A stretch of DNA of 64,000 nucleotides, taken from Variovorax sp. HW608 (lineage in GTDB: Bacteria; Pseudomonadota; Gammaproteobacteria; Burkholderiales; Burkholderiaceae_C). A program made the position numbers and the translations under genes. Positions 35,733-45,684 of the stretch are shown piece by piece. The notes under the pieces were generated by a model. The model did not search any database. It saw only the letters and a list, made by a program, of their open reading frames with translations, and was not told the origin of the DNA. The DNA is taken from positions 3,551,628 to 3,615,627 of the forward strand of contig NZ_LT607803.1 in assembly GCF_900090195.1 (NCBI RefSeq). The letters are read 5' to 3'. Each line of letters opens with the position of its first letter. Positions within the stretch are counted from its first letter, which is position 1.

Positions 35733-36107
35733 GAGTAGTCGAGTTGCTTTGGTCATTGATGATTGGGGTACGGAGCTTGTGTGCCTGACCGTCATTGCAG
35801 ATTCGCGATGCCGGGTCATGTCAGAACCCAACCGCTTGCTTGCCTGCTCGCAAGCGCCTCCATTGGAGACGAACTTTAGGAGCCAGGGGGCGGCCGCACC
35901 CCACCCTCGGTGGAGGGGGTGCGGGTCAGGCGGAGGCCTCGAGCAGCTGTCGGCGCCAACAGCCAGGGCAACTAGAGATCTTTTTATTGCAAGTCTCTCC
36001 AAGGTCTAAAGTTGAAGTTGACCCGATTTGCGGACACCCGATCCTCGCGGAAGAAGGTTGAATTGACGTCTCCCCCGAATCCGGTCATTTCTAAACTGGA
36101 GTCGGGC
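35733..36107. other. Former porin promoter region and possible mobile-element end
   Basis: No gene. It contains a dispersed repeat (35860-35894) and, at 36010-36100, a stretch (TTGACCCGATTTGCGGACAC … AATGACCGGATTCGGGGG on the opposite strand) that looks like an insertion-sequence end, but I cannot name the element. Confidence 0.4.
35860..35894 (-). repeat. Dispersed repeat, copy 1
   Basis: On the minus strand this reads GGCCGCCCCCTGGCT, then CCTAAAGTTCGTCTCCAATGG, closely matching 44664-44699 on the plus strand. A C- and G-run block lies upstream in both copies. Confidence 0.6.
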
Positions 36108-36290
36108 GGCCGTAGTCGGCCACCGAGAAGATCGGGGCTTCCTCGTCCTTGTTGATCGCCACGATCACCTTGGAGTCCTTCATCCCCGCCAGGTGCTGGA
36201 TCGCGCCGGAGATGCCGCAGGCCACGTACAGCTGCGGGGCGACGATCTTGCCGGTCTGGCCCACCTGCCAGTCGTTCGGGGCGTAGCCGG
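36108..36290 (-). pseudogene. Duplicated internal fragment of etfA
   Basis: These 183 bases match 38282-38464, within the 3' half of etfA, with about six substitutions by eye (roughly 97%). The copy starts and ends abruptly and lies directly after the acyl-CoA dehydrogenase gene. It encodes no complete protein. Confidence 0.85.
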
Positions 36291-36309
36291 GTAGTCTCTC
36301 TTTCTTGCA

Positions 36310-38130
36310 TCAGAAGGACTGAACGTCCAACGCAGTCACGCTGTTGCCGCCTTCGACGATGCTGTCGCGAATGCCGCTTGCCTTGTTCAGGATGTGCTCC
36401 GCATAGAAGCGCGCCGTCGCGATCTTGGCCTTCATGAAAGGCACGTCGGTGCCCGCCTTGGCGAGGTCCTCGGCCACCAGCAGCGAGCGCGCGAGCTGCC
36501 AGCCCGCCACCAGATTGCCGCCCAGCATCAGGTAAGGCACGCTGCCCGCGAACACCGCGTTGGGCGAGGCCTTGGTCTGCCCGGCGACGAAGCCGACCAC
36601 GTCGACGAAGGCCTCGCGTGCAGCCTTCAGGCGCTTCGCCACGGCCTTCGCATCGGCGCTGTCGCGCCTGGCGAGTTCGGCCTCGGTCTTCTCGATCTGC
36701 GCGGCGATCGCCTTGCCGACCTGTCCGCCGTCGCGCGCGGTCTTGCGTCCCACGAGGTCGTTCGCCTGGATCGCGGTCGTGCCTTCGTAGATCGTCAGGA
36801 TCTTGGCATCGCGCAGATACTGCGCCGCACCGGTTTCCTCGATGAAGCCCATGCCGCCGTGAACCTGCACGCCGAGCGACGCCACTTCCAGGCTCATCTC
36901 GGTGCTGTAGCCCTTGACCAGCGGCACGAGGAACTCATAGAAGGCCTGGTTCTGCTTGCGCGTATCGGCGTCGGGATGGTGATGCGCCGCGTCGTAGGCA
37001 GCAGCCGCCGTCATCGCCATGGCGCGGCAGCCTTCGACGTAGGCGCGCATCGTCATCAGCATGCGCTTCACGTCCGGGTGATGGATGATCGCCGCGCTCG
37101 CGTTGATCGAGCCATCGACCGGACGGCTCTGCACCCGCTCCTTCGCATAGGCCACCGCGTGCTGATACGCACGCTCGGCGATCGCGATGCCCTGCATGCC
37201 CACGGCGTAGCGGGCCGAGTTCATCATGATGAACATGTACTCGAGGCCGCGGTTCTCCTCGCCGACGAGGTAGCCCACAGCGCCGGGTCCGGCGCTGTCT
37301 GCGATGCTCGCCGCCGTGCCGTCGCCGTACTGCAGCACCGCCGTCGGCGATGCCTTGATGCCCAGCTTGTGCTCGATGCTAACGCAGTGCACGTCGTTGC
37401 GCGCGCCGAGCGAGCCGTCCTTGTTCACGAGGAACTTGGGCACCACGAACAAGCTGATGCCCTTCACGCCTTCGGGCGCGCCGCTCACGCGGGCCAGCAC
37501 GAGGTGGACGATGTTCTCGGCCATGTCGTGCTCGCCGTAGGTGATGAAGATCTTCGTGCCGAAGACCTTGTAGGTGCCGTCAGGCTGCGGCTCCGCGCGG
37601 CTGCGTACCAGCGCGAGATCGCTGCCGGCCTGCGGCTCGGTCAGGTTCATCGTGCCTGTCCACTGGCCGGTCACCAGCTTTTCGAGATAGGTCGCCTTGA
37701 GTTCGTCCGAACCCGCGGTCAGCAGCGCCTCGGTGGCGCCGTCGGTCAAGAGCGGGCACAGCGCGAAGCTCATGTTGGCCGAGTTCAGCATCTCGACGCA
37801 GGCCGCCCCGATCGTCTTGGGCAGGCCCTGGCCGGCGAAGTCCGTGGGATGCTGCAGGCCCTGCCAGCCGCCCGCCACGTACTGCGCAAAGGCCTCCTTG
37901 AAGCCGGGCGTGGTCGTGACCTTGCCGTCCTTGAACGACGAAGGGTTGCGATCGCCTTCGACGTTCAGCGGCGCGATCACGTCCTGGTTGAAGCGCGCGC
38001 ACTCTTCGAGCACGGCCTGCGCGGTTTCGAGTCCGGCTTCCTCGAGGCCCGGCATCTGCGACACCTTCGCGATGTCGGCGAGGTGCTCGATGTCGAACAG
38101 CATGTCCTTGATGGGAGCGGTGTAGCTCAC
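36310..38130 (-). CDS. Acyl-CoA dehydrogenase (FadE12/DmdC-like, with C-terminal extension)
   Basis: A 606-residue flavoprotein. The N-terminal domain, the FAD/substrate motif MNLTEPQAGSDLA, and a C-terminal helical domain with QVHGGMGFIEETGAAQYLRD are present; the catalytic acid is likely the Glu of IYEGTT. The last ~120 residues are the extra helical domain of long members. Electrons should pass to the EtfA/EtfB encoded next to it on the same strand. DmdC-like enzymes act on methylthiopropionyl-CoA or fatty acyl-CoA. Confidence 0.88.
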   Translation of the reverse strand: MSYTAPIKDMLFDIEHLADIAKVSQMPGLEEAGLETAQAVLEECARFNQDVIAPLNVEGDRNPSSFKDGKVTTTPGFKEAFAQYVAGGWQGLQHPTDFAGQGLPKTIGAACVEMLNSANMSFALCPLLTDGATEALLTAGSDELKATYLEKLVTGQWTGTMNLTEPQAGSDLALVRSRAEPQPDGTYKVFGTKIFITYGEHDMAENIVHLVLARVSGAPEGVKGISLFVVPKFLVNKDGSLGARNDVHCVSIEHKLGIKASPTAVLQYGDGTAASIADSAGPGAVGYLVGEENRGLEYMFIMMNSARYAVGMQGIAIAERAYQHAVAYAKERVQSRPVDGSINASAAIIHHPDVKRMLMTMRAYVEGCRAMAMTAAAAYDAAHHHPDADTRKQNQAFYEFLVPLVKGYSTEMSLEVASLGVQVHGGMGFIEETGAAQYLRDAKILTIYEGTTAIQANDLVGRKTARDGGQVGKAIAAQIEKTEAELARRDSADAKAVAKRLKAAREAFVDVVGFVAGQTKASPNAVFAGSVPYLMLGGNLVAGWQLARSLLVAEDLAKAGTDVPFMKAKIATARFYAEHILNKASGIRDSIVEGGNSVTALDVQSF

Positions 38131-38174
38131 GGTGGTCTCTCCTGTGGCCCTCGGGCCCGATGCGAACCGACGTG

Positions 38175-38199
38175 AAAAAGGGCATCGCGAACGATGCCC
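38175..38199 (-). terminator. Rho-independent terminator after etfA
   Basis: A perfect 8-bp stem (GGGCATCG/CGATGCCC, four-base loop) is followed by five T residues on the minus strand. It lies between etfA and the acyl-CoA dehydrogenase gene, so the latter may need its own promoter or read-through. Confidence 0.8.
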
Positions 38200-38231
38200 C
38201 TTCTGGGTTCAGACAGCGATCTGCGGGTGGA

Positions 38232-39164
38232 TCAGAGCGCCTTGACGAGTTCCGGCACGGCCGTGAAGAGGTCGGCCACGAGGCCGTAGTCGGCCACCGA
38301 GAAGATCGGGGCCTCTTCGTCCTTGTTGATCGCCACGATCACCTTGGAGTCCTTCATGCCCGCCAGGTGCTGGATCGCGCCGGAGATGCCGCAGGCGACG
38401 TACAGCTGCGGGGCGACGATCTTGCCGGTCTGGCCGACCTGCCAGTCGTTGGGGGCGTAGCCGGCATCGACTGCAGCGCGGCTGGCACCGAGCGCTGCGC
38501 CGAGCTTGTCGGCCAGAGGCGTCATGACTTCATTGAACTTCTCGGCGCTGCCCAGCGCCCGGCCGCCCGAGACGATGATCTTGGCGGCCGTGAGTTCGGG
38601 GCGGTCGCTCTTGGTCACTTCACGGCCCACGAAGCTGCTCTTGCCGCTGTCGGCCACGCCGTCGGCGCTTTCGACTTGGGCGCTGCCGCCCGTGGCGGCT
38701 GCTGCGTCGAAGCCCGTGGTGCGCACCGTGATGACCTTGATCGCGTCGCTGCTCTGCACCGTTGCAATGGCGTTGCCCGCATAGATCGGGCGCTCGAAGG
38801 TGTCGGCGCTGTCGACCTTGGTGATGTCGCTGATCTGGGCCACATCCAGCTTGGCCGCCACGCGCGGGGCGACGTTCTTGCCGTTGGCCGTGGCCGGGAA
38901 CAGGATGTGGGTGTAGTTCCTGGCGATCGCCAGCACCTGGGCGGCAACGTTCTCCGCGAGGTTCTCGGCCAGGCTCGGGCTGTCGGCCACGATCACCTTG
39001 GCAACGCCTGCCACTTGGGCAGCCGCCTTGCCGGCTTCGGCGGCGTTCGCTCCGGCCACCAGGATGTGCACATCACCGCCGCAGGCCTTGGCAGCGGTCA
39101 CGGTGTTCAGGGTCGCCGGCTTGAGCGTGGCGTGGTCGTGTTCGGCAATAACAAGTACGGTCAT
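38232..39164 (-). CDS. etfA: Electron transfer flavoprotein alpha subunit
   Basis: A 310-residue protein with the N-terminal Etf domain and the C-terminal FAD domain; the FAD signature [20 protein letters not shown] is near residue 245. It moves electrons from acyl-CoA dehydrogenases to Etf-ubiquinone oxidoreductase. It lies two bases after etfB. An internal fragment of this gene is duplicated at 36108-36290. Confidence 0.95.
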   Translation of the reverse strand: MTVLVIAEHDHATLKPATLNTVTAAKACGGDVHILVAGANAAEAGKAAAQVAGVAKVIVADSPSLAENLAENVAAQVLAIARNYTHILFPATANGKNVAPRVAAKLDVAQISDITKVDSADTFERPIYAGNAIATVQSSDAIKVITVRTTGFDAAAATGGSAQVESADGVADSGKSSFVGREVTKSDRPELTAAKIIVSGGRALGSAEKFNEVMTPLADKLGAALGASRAAVDAGYAPNDWQVGQTGKIVAPQLYVACGISGAIQHLAGMKDSKVIVAINKDEEAPIFSVADYGLVADLFTAVPELVKAL

Positions 39165-39166
39165 GA

Positions 39167-39916
39167 TCAGATCACCTTGGCTTCGTTCTTCAGCTTGTCC
39201 ACCAGCGTGGCCACATCGGGCACCTTGATGCCGGCGCCGCGCTTGGGGGGCTCGGCGACCTTCAGGGTCTTCAGGCGCGGCTTGACGTCCACGCCCAGGT
39301 CTTCGGGCTTGAAGGTGTCGAGCTGCTTCTTCTTGGCCTTCATGATGTTGGGCAAGGTCACGTAGCGCGGCTCATTGAGGCGCAGGTCGGAGGTGATGAC
39401 GGCGGGGAGGGACAGCGAGAGGGTTTCCAGGCCGCCATCCACTTCACGGGTCACGCTCACCTTGTCGCCAGCCACTTCGACCTTGGAGGCGAAGGTGGCC
39501 TGCGGCAGGTCCGTGAGGGCCGCCAGCATCTGGCCGGTCTGGTTGTTGTCGTCGTCGATGGCCTGCTTGCCGAGGATGACGAGTTGGGGCTGTTCCTTGT
39601 CGACCAGGGCCTTGAGCAGCTTGGCAACGGCCAGCGGCTGAAGCTCTTCGGAGGTTTCGACGAGGATGCCGCGATCCGCGCCGATGGCCATGGCGGTGCG
39701 CAGTGTCTCCTGGCACTTCGCGTCGCCGCAGGACACGGCGATGATTTCCGTCGCCACGCCCTTTTCCTTGAGCCGAACCGCCTCTTCAACGGCGATCTCG
39801 TCGAAGGGGTTCATGCTCATCTTGACGTTGGCAATGTCCACACCGGTGCCGTCAGACTTGACGCGCACCTTCACGTTGTAGTCGACGACCCGCTTGACGG
39901 GGACCAGGATCTTCAT
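39167..39916 (-). CDS. etfB: Electron transfer flavoprotein beta subunit
   Basis: A 249-residue protein starting [17 protein letters not shown], with [21 protein letters not shown] split over the AMP-binding region and [16 protein letters not shown]. Length is exact for EtfB. AAGGAATGAATTT precedes the start at 39916, and the longer frame upstream is not needed. Forms a heterodimer with EtfA. Confidence 0.95.
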   Translation of the reverse strand: MKILVPVKRVVDYNVKVRVKSDGTGVDIANVKMSMNPFDEIAVEEAVRLKEKGVATEIIAVSCGDAKCQETLRTAMAIGADRGILVETSEELQPLAVAKLLKALVDKEQPQLVILGKQAIDDDNNQTGQMLAALTDLPQATFASKVEVAGDKVSVTREVDGGLETLSLSLPAVITSDLRLNEPRYVTLPNIMKAKKKQLDTFKPEDLGVDVKPRLKTLKVAEPPKRGAGIKVPDVATLVDKLKNEAKVI

Positions 39917-40036
39917 AAATTCATTCCTTTGTGTGGCACTCATTGACTTTGGAATTCGGATTCAGCGAATCCATCGGACGATGCGAGCTCGTGCGAATGG
40001 AAGGTATCCAGGGGCAGGCAGGGGAAACTCCTCCGC

Positions 40037-40504
40037 TCAGGCCATCAGCAGGTAGAGAGACTCGGCCACCATCACGGGCCGGTCGAGCCTGCCCTCGCAA
40101 TAGGCGGTGTTGCGGCAGGCGATGAGCGTTCGCCCGGAACCCTTCGGTTCGGCACTGGCGAGTTCCACGCGGATCACGATGCTCGACCCCGAAGGCACCG
40201 GCGCCAGGAAGCGAACTTTGTCGAGGCCATAGTTAAGCACCTGGGTCGCGTCGCTCGGGAAGACACCGAGTTCGTACTGCGCCGCGGTGGTCAGACACAG
40301 TGTGAGCAGACCGTGCGCGATCGTCGTGCCCAGCGGCGCCTTCCGGGCGCGATCCACGTCGACGTGAATCCACTGGTCATCGCGGCTGCATTCGGCAAAC
40401 TGGTCGATTAGCGGCTGGTCGACCAGCATTCCGCGCGTCACACCGAAATCGCGACCGACGTGATCGAGCAATGAATCGATGCGATATTCATGGCGCTGGG
40501 TCAT
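40037..40504 (-). CDS. MaoC-family (R)-enoyl-CoA hydratase
   Basis: A 155-residue hot-dog fold protein. The hydratase signature is visible as DDQWIHVDVDRARKAPLGTT followed by IAHGLLTLCL, giving the catalytic Asp and His. It probably hydrates a 2-enoyl-CoA made by the neighbouring acyl-CoA dehydrogenase. It sits between BKACE copy 3 and etfB, all on the minus strand. Confidence 0.85.
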   Translation of the reverse strand: MTQRHEYRIDSLLDHVGRDFGVTRGMLVDQPLIDQFAECSRDDQWIHVDVDRARKAPLGTTIAHGLLTLCLTTAAQYELGVFPSDATQVLNYGLDKVRFLAPVPSGSSIVIRVELASAEPKGSGRTLIACRNTAYCEGRLDRPVMVAESLYLLMA

Positions 40505-40620
40505 CGGATGCCCCTGATGTTTGGATGTTCACCCCTTGGCGCTCTTGGCGCGGGGACGGTTCTGCGGGCCCAGGGAGGCAGCGATTCGCAGAGCTGCTTG
40601 TTGCTTGTCATGGGAAGCCT

Positions 40621-41565
40621 TCAAGCGAAAGCCACGGCGTCCCTGCCCTTGAGACCCAGCATTGCGCGCGCCTCCGCTGGCGTTGCTACCTCCATCGACA
40701 GTTCCTCGAGGATGCGTCGCATCTTGCGGACCTGCTCGGCACAGGACTTGGCCATCTCGCCCTTGCCGAGATAGAGGCTGTCCTCGAGGCCGACCCGTAC
40801 GTTGGCGCCCATGATCGCGCCCATGGTCAGCAGCGGGATCTGGTGCCTGCCCGCGCCGAGGATGGAGAACTGGTAGTTCTCGCGGCCGAACAGGCGGTCG
40901 GCGGTCGTGCGCATGATCACCAGGTTCTCGGGGTCGGGACCCATCCCGCCCAGGATGCCGTAGATGGACTGGATGAAGAGCGGCCCCTTGATGAGCCCCT
41001 CGTCGACGAAGTGCGCCAGGCTGTAGAGATGGCCGACGTCGTAGCACTCGAATTCGAAGCGGGTGCCGCAACCGTCACCGAGCAGTTGGAGGATGTGCTT
41101 GATGTCCTTGAAGGTGTTGCGGAAGATGAGGTCCTCCATCCCTTCCACGTACGGCTTCTCCCAGTCGTATCGCCACTCCTTGATCTTCCGGGCGGCCGGG
41201 TGGATCGAGAAGTTCATCGATCCCATGTTCAGCGAGCACATCTCCGGCTTGGCCTGAAGCGGATATGCAAGGCGCTCCTGCACTGTCATTCGCGTGCTGC
41301 CGCCGGTGGTGATATTGATCACCGCGTCGGTGGCCTCCGCGATGCGCGGAACGAACCGGTCGAAGACATTTGGGTCAGGCGTAGGCGACCCGTCCTCCGG
41401 CTTGCGTGCATGAAGATGCAAGATCGCTGCGCCGGCTTCCGCAGCCTCGATGGCCTGCTCGGCAATCTGGTCCGGCGTCACCGGCAGGTACGGCGACATG
41501 GTCGGCGTATGGATGGAACCTGTGACGGCGCAGGTGATGATGACTTTGTGCTGGGTCTTTGCCAT
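40621..41565 (-). CDS. BKACE-family beta-keto acid cleavage enzyme, canonical-length copy 3
   Basis: A 314-residue DUF849 enzyme of the usual length. It has the classic zinc/substrate segment HLHARKPEDGSPTPDP and the conserved Glu in RVGLEDSLYLGKG. It differs from the three 351-residue copies, which lack the SPTPD segment. It starts the minus-strand group BKACE-MaoC-EtfBA-acyl-CoA dehydrogenase and is divergent from the LuxR-type regulator. Confidence 0.88.
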   Translation of the reverse strand: MAKTQHKVIITCAVTGSIHTPTMSPYLPVTPDQIAEQAIEAAEAGAAILHLHARKPEDGSPTPDPNVFDRFVPRIAEATDAVINITTGGSTRMTVQERLAYPLQAKPEMCSLNMGSMNFSIHPAARKIKEWRYDWEKPYVEGMEDLIFRNTFKDIKHILQLLGDGCGTRFEFECYDVGHLYSLAHFVDEGLIKGPLFIQSIYGILGGMGPDPENLVIMRTTADRLFGRENYQFSILGAGRHQIPLLTMGAIMGANVRVGLEDSLYLGKGEMAKSCAEQVRKMRRILEELSMEVATPAEARAMLGLKGRDAVAFA

Positions 41566-41936
41566 GGGGATTTTCCGAAAGATCGTCGATGGGAAGGCAG
41601 GTCGTAGACTGCCCTGGGAGCCGAAGCGTCGCCCGGGGCGGCATGTCCGAAATTCTGAATTGCCAGCGCGAGAGATTCCCCCCTCTTGGCGGGGGGACCC
41701 CCCGTTCCTCGGTCACTCGGCATTCGTCCCGCAGCCAAGCATCGGCTAGTTCCGCCGGCTCGGGGAAGGCCGGCTCACGGGCGAACGCATGCGCCGAAAT
41801 CGCGGGAACCCACTGGTCCTTCGCATCGTGCATGGCCGCTATCATGCTTTGCGAGTCAGGGAGCCGATTTCCGCACCGGGGCGCACCGTGCGGCTTCGGC
41901 ACCGGGGCATGCTCACTGAACGTCAGGCGCGAAACT
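41566..41936. other. Intergenic region between BKACE copy 3 and the LuxR-type regulator
   Basis: About 370 bases between divergent genes. A run of C and G with inverted halves (CCCCCTCTTGGCGGGGGG at 41689-41706) is present. The plus-strand open frame here continues into the regulator but has the character of non-coding sequence. Confidence 0.5.
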
Positions 41937-44630
41937 GTGGCAACTCACACAAAACCGAGAACGACCGGCACAACCGATGACCTGCTTCTTCGAGTCACGG
42001 CACCTCGCGTGCCGCGCGACCTCTATGCGCGTCCACGCCTGCTGTCCAGTGCCGAGCCCTTTCGCGACCGTCCGGTTGTCCTGATTCAGGCGCCTGGCGG
42101 ATTCGGCAAGACGTCCTTGCTGGCCCAGTGGAGGCGTGAGCACCTTGCGCACGGGACCGTCGTCGCCTGGTTTTCGGCGCAACCATTCGACGAGCCCCAG
42201 CGGTTGGTGCATGCGCTCGTTCTGGCTTTCCGGACCGGTTCGGGGCGCCCGACGTTCGGCCACACGCTGCTGGACGCATCGGCGCCGGGAGGTCTCGAAG
42301 CCATCACGATCTGGCTGGCAGAGGTGGCCCAGTCCGCGCTGAGCACGGTGCTGATCATCGATGAGGCGGACCGCCTGCCCGAGGCGTCTCGGGAACTGCT
42401 GGCCTATCTACTACGCAACCTGCCGCCCAACCTGCGCCTCGTGATCGCTGCGCGGGCCGACTGCAGCTTTGGCGTCGACGACCTGATCCACTATGGACTT
42501 TGCGTCACCGTAGGCGCCCCGATGCTGCGCTTCCAGGTGGACGAGACATTGCAGCTCGTGCGCAACCGCTTTGGCAAGCGCGTGAGCGATGCAGCCGCCG
42601 TTCAATTGCACGAGTTCACCGAAGGTTGGCCCCTCGGACTGCAGCTCGCGCTGTCCATCATTGCGGCAGGGCAGGAACCCGCGGCAACCATCTCCTCGAT
42701 CTCCGCGCATGCAGGAGAGCCAGGCGATCGATTCGTGCCGGTGATGCTCGCGAACCTGCCAGCGGCCGACGTGGAGTTCCTGACCGGCATCGCGATCCTC
42801 GATCCCTTGCACCCGGAACTGTGCCGGGCAGTCACCGAAGACGCCGCCGCGGCCGAACGCCTCGGCCGCCTGAGCCGCGAGACGCCGATCTTCGTCGCTG
42901 CAGAGTACGGCGACTGGATGCGCATGCACACGTTGGCGCGCAAGGCGCTCCGGCGACGCTTCGACGCCCTGCCGGCCGAACGCCGGTCGTTGCTTCACAC
43001 GCGGGCGGCGGACTGGCTCGACGCGCACGGGCTGGTCGAAGCAGCCGCGGGTCACGCGTTGAGTGCAGGGCAGCGCGACAAGGCGTACGACCTGGCCGAG
43101 CGCAGCCTCTACGAGGCGTTCAGCCGAGGTCGCCAGGCCGCAGTGCTGGAGTGGTGGGCACGCCTGCCGGACGAGGAGCTCGAGCGCCGACCCCGGCTGC
43201 TGCTGACGGCGGCCTGGTCGCTGGCCCTCAGCGAGCGTCACAGTAAGGCCGGAGGGCTGGTTTCACGCCTGCTCGCCCACCCCGGCGCCGACGACGCGCT
43301 GCGGTGCGAGTGCGCCATGATTTCAAGCGGTGCGGCCATGTTTGCCGACGAACCGGATCGGTTTGCGGAGCTGCACGACCCGTGGAGCCAGAACCCGCCG
43401 CTGAGCGATCCCCTGTTGCTGCATGTGCACGCGAACCGGTCCGCCTTGCGCGCGCTGCTCGACGGCGAACCGGGTCTGGCGCGGCTGCGGGTCCAGGAAG
43501 CTCCGCGGGGCGACATCGACGGTGCGCTCTCCCACATCCGGCGGTGGAGCGAGTTCTTCGTTGGGCTCTCCTACCTGTGGGAAGGCCAGGTCCGTCTGGC
43601 CGAGGAACTCATGCAGCCGACGCTGGCGGCCGTCGAGGCCGACCTGGGGCGACGCAGCCCGTTCACCTGCATGCTCGCTTCGCTGCTCGCCTCGGCCTTG
43701 CTGGAGCGGGACCGGCTCGGAGATGCCGCCTCCGCGCTAGCGAACCGCCTCGACGTCCTGGAGCACGTGGGTCTGCCCGAAACGCTGCTGCTCGGCTTCC
43801 GCACCCTGGCTCGCATTGCGCTGGCCGAGGGCGCAGAGAGCCGCGCCACCGAGTTGCTCGTCGAAATGCATTCCGTCGGTCTTTCCAGAGGCATGCCGAG
43901 GCTGTGCATCGCCAGCCTCGTGGACCAGATCCGGATGCACGCGCGCTCGTTCCGTTCCGAGACATGCCGGGATCTCCGCCAGCGCCTGGACGAAGCCATG
44001 GCGGCCGATTCCGTGCGGAACCGCGGACCTCTCTGGCACCGCAGCGTCGACGTTCTCGTCGAGCTTGGTCGTGGATATGCCGCAATCGCCGATCAGGACT
44101 GGAAAGGCGCGCTCCAGGCGCTGGAGTTGGCACAGGCACTGTCGCGACGCATGAAGCTGGGCAGGCTGACCATCGAACTCATGGGGCTTCGGGCGCTCGC
44201 ACTCGACCGGCGCGGCGAGCAGTCCCATCCCTTGATCCTCGAGGCAGCCAGCCTGGCGGACTCCAGTGGTCTCGTGCGGGTTTTCCAGGATGCTCACCCC
44301 GCCTTGGCCGACCTGGTGCGAGACGTCAGGCACCGAGCGGGTGGGCGGCTGGCAACTGGCGCCGGCCCGCTGGCTGTGCCGACGGGTACGAAACCGGAGC
44401 CGTCGGCACCGGCCACGCCCCCCAGCCTGGCGTTGACGCCGAAGGAGCGCGAGGTGCTCGCCCTGCTGGCGCGCAACCTGACGAACAAGGAAATCGGCTT
44501 GGCGCTGCAGACCGGTGATCAGACGATCAAATGGCACGTGAAAAATCTCATGGCCAAGCTGGACACCGGCTCGCGCAAGCAGGTGGTTCAGCGCGCCCGC
44601 ATTCTCGGGTTGCTCGAAGCCGCTGCCTGA
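41937..44630 (+). CDS. LuxR-family ATP-dependent regulator (MalT/LAL type)
   Basis: About 897 residues from a tentative GTG at 41937. An N-terminal NTPase domain has Walker A QAPGGFGKTS and Walker B VLIIDEADR; a long helical-repeat middle section (about 330-800) is followed by a LuxR HTH (LTPKEREVLALLARN, TIKWHVKNLMAKL). Such STAND-type activators need an inducer and ATP. It lies between the BKACE copy 3 group and the TauD-BKACE operon and likely activates one or both. In-frame sequence extends upstream of the chosen start, so the N-terminus is uncertain. Confidence 0.85.
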   Translation: MATHTKPRTTGTTDDLLLRVTAPRVPRDLYARPRLLSSAEPFRDRPVVLIQAPGGFGKTSLLAQWRREHLAHGTVVAWFSAQPFDEPQRLVHALVLAFRTGSGRPTFGHTLLDASAPGGLEAITIWLAEVAQSALSTVLIIDEADRLPEASRELLAYLLRNLPPNLRLVIAARADCSFGVDDLIHYGLCVTVGAPMLRFQVDETLQLVRNRFGKRVSDAAAVQLHEFTEGWPLGLQLALSIIAAGQEPAATISSISAHAGEPGDRFVPVMLANLPAADVEFLTGIAILDPLHPELCRAVTEDAAAAERLGRLSRETPIFVAAEYGDWMRMHTLARKALRRRFDALPAERRSLLHTRAADWLDAHGLVEAAAGHALSAGQRDKAYDLAERSLYEAFSRGRQAAVLEWWARLPDEELERRPRLLLTAAWSLALSERHSKAGGLVSRLLAHPGADDALRCECAMISSGAAMFADEPDRFAELHDPWSQNPPLSDPLLLHVHANRSALRALLDGEPGLARLRVQEAPRGDIDGALSHIRRWSEFFVGLSYLWEGQVRLAEELMQPTLAAVEADLGRRSPFTCMLASLLASALLERDRLGDAASALANRLDVLEHVGLPETLLLGFRTLARIALAEGAESRATELLVEMHSVGLSRGMPRLCIASLVDQIRMHARSFRSETCRDLRQRLDEAMAADSVRNRGPLWHRSVDVLVELGRGYAAIADQDWKGALQALELAQALSRRMKLGRLTIELMGLRALALDRRGEQSHPLILEAASLADSSGLVRVFQDAHPALADLVRDVRHRAGGRLATGAGPLAVPTGTKPEPSAPATPPSLALTPKEREVLALLARNLTNKEIGLALQTGDQTIKWHVKNLMAKLDTGSRKQVVQRARILGLLEAAA

Positions 44631-44663
44631 CCCCCTCCTCCCCCCGCACCAAGGGGGGGGACT

Positions 44664-44699
44664 GGCCGCCCCCCAGCTTCTAAAGTTCGTCTCCATCGG
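44664..44699 (+). repeat. Dispersed repeat, copy 2
   Basis: Reads GGCCGCCCCCCAGCT, then TCTAAAGTTCGTCTCCATCGG, matching the inverted copy at 35860-35894. It lies about 45 bases upstream of the TauD gene, so it may lie within its leader. Confidence 0.6.
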
Positions 44700-44744
44700 G
44701 GGGCGCTGTCAGCAGCAGCCCTCCGAACCATAGGAGACGACTTG

Positions 44745-45656
44745 ATGACCATTGATATTCCAGCCCAGGCGCCGGGCACCGCGCGTGCCGCATCACTACC
44801 GGACTCGATCAAGGTCGAGCCGCTGACCTGCGCGATCGGCGCCGAACTAAAAAACATCGATCTGGGCGCCGCGTCGCGCGAGCCCGGCCTGGTGGCCGAG
44901 ATCCGCGCCCTGCTGGTCAAACACAAGGTCCTGTTCTTCCGCGACCAGGACGTCACCCGCGCCGAGCACGTCGCTTTCGCCCGATATTTCGGCGAGTTGG
45001 AGGACCACCCGGTCGCCGGGAGCGACCCCGAGAACCCCGGGCTGGTGCGCATCTACAAGACGCCGGAGTCCCCCAAGGAGCGCTACGAGAACAGCTGGCA
45101 CGCCGACGCGACCTGGCGCGAGAAGCCGCCCTTCGGCGCCGTGTTGCGCTGCGTCGAGTGCCCGCCGGTCGGCGGCGACACCATGTGGGCCAACATGGCC
45201 CTCGCCTACGAGCGCCTGCCTGACGACATCAAGGCGAGGATCGCCCCGCTACGCGCCCGCCACAGCATCGAGGCGACCTTCGGTGCGGCCATGCCGATCG
45301 AGAAGCGCCTCGCGCTCAAGGCCCAGTACCCGGACGCCGAGCACCCGGTGGTGCGGACACATCCCGAGACCGGCGAGAAGGTTCTTTTCGTGAATGTGTT
45401 CACGACGCACTTCACCAATTTCCACACGGCGACAAATGTTCGCTTTGGGCAGGACTTCACGCGCGGCGGTTCGGACCTGCTGCAGTACCTCATCGCCCAG
45501 GCGGCCATTCCGGAATATCAGGTCCGCTGGCGCTGGCAACCCAATGACGTGGCGATGTGGGACAACCGTTCGACCCAGCACTACGCCGTCATGGACTACG
45601 CGCCATGTCATCGAAAGATGGAACGCGCAGGAATCATCGGCGACCAGCCCTTCTGA
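44745..45656 (+). CDS. TauD/TfdA-family Fe(II)/2-oxoglutarate dioxygenase
   Basis: A 303-residue dioxygenase. The facial triad is seen as HAD in NSWHADATW and a distal His in DNRSTQHYAVMDY, where Arg also binds 2-oxoglutarate. Such enzymes hydroxylate sulfonates, aryloxy acids or quaternary amines. AGGAGACGACTTG precedes ATG at 44745. It is the first gene of the second catabolic operon, 28 bases before BKACE copy 4, so it may make the keto or hydroxy precursor. Confidence 0.88.
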   Translation: MTIDIPAQAPGTARAASLPDSIKVEPLTCAIGAELKNIDLGAASREPGLVAEIRALLVKHKVLFFRDQDVTRAEHVAFARYFGELEDHPVAGSDPENPGLVRIYKTPESPKERYENSWHADATWREKPPFGAVLRCVECPPVGGDTMWANMALAYERLPDDIKARIAPLRARHSIEATFGAAMPIEKRLALKAQYPDAEHPVVRTHPETGEKVLFVNVFTTHFTNFHTATNVRFGQDFTRGGSDLLQYLIAQAAIPEYQVRWRWQPNDVAMWDNRSTQHYAVMDYAPCHRKMERAGIIGDQPF

Positions 45657-45684
45657 CCGCTCATTTTCACCAAGGAGATACATC

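Noticed and set aside
36010..36100. Possible insertion-sequence end beside the etfA fragment
   Set aside because: The sequence has the look of an IS end but no transposase or matching second end is present, so I could not assign it.
41559..41936. Upstream in-frame extension of the LuxR-type regulator
   Set aside because: The extension is Ser/Arg/Gly-rich, antisense to the promoter region of BKACE copy 3, and has no similarity to MalT-type proteins.
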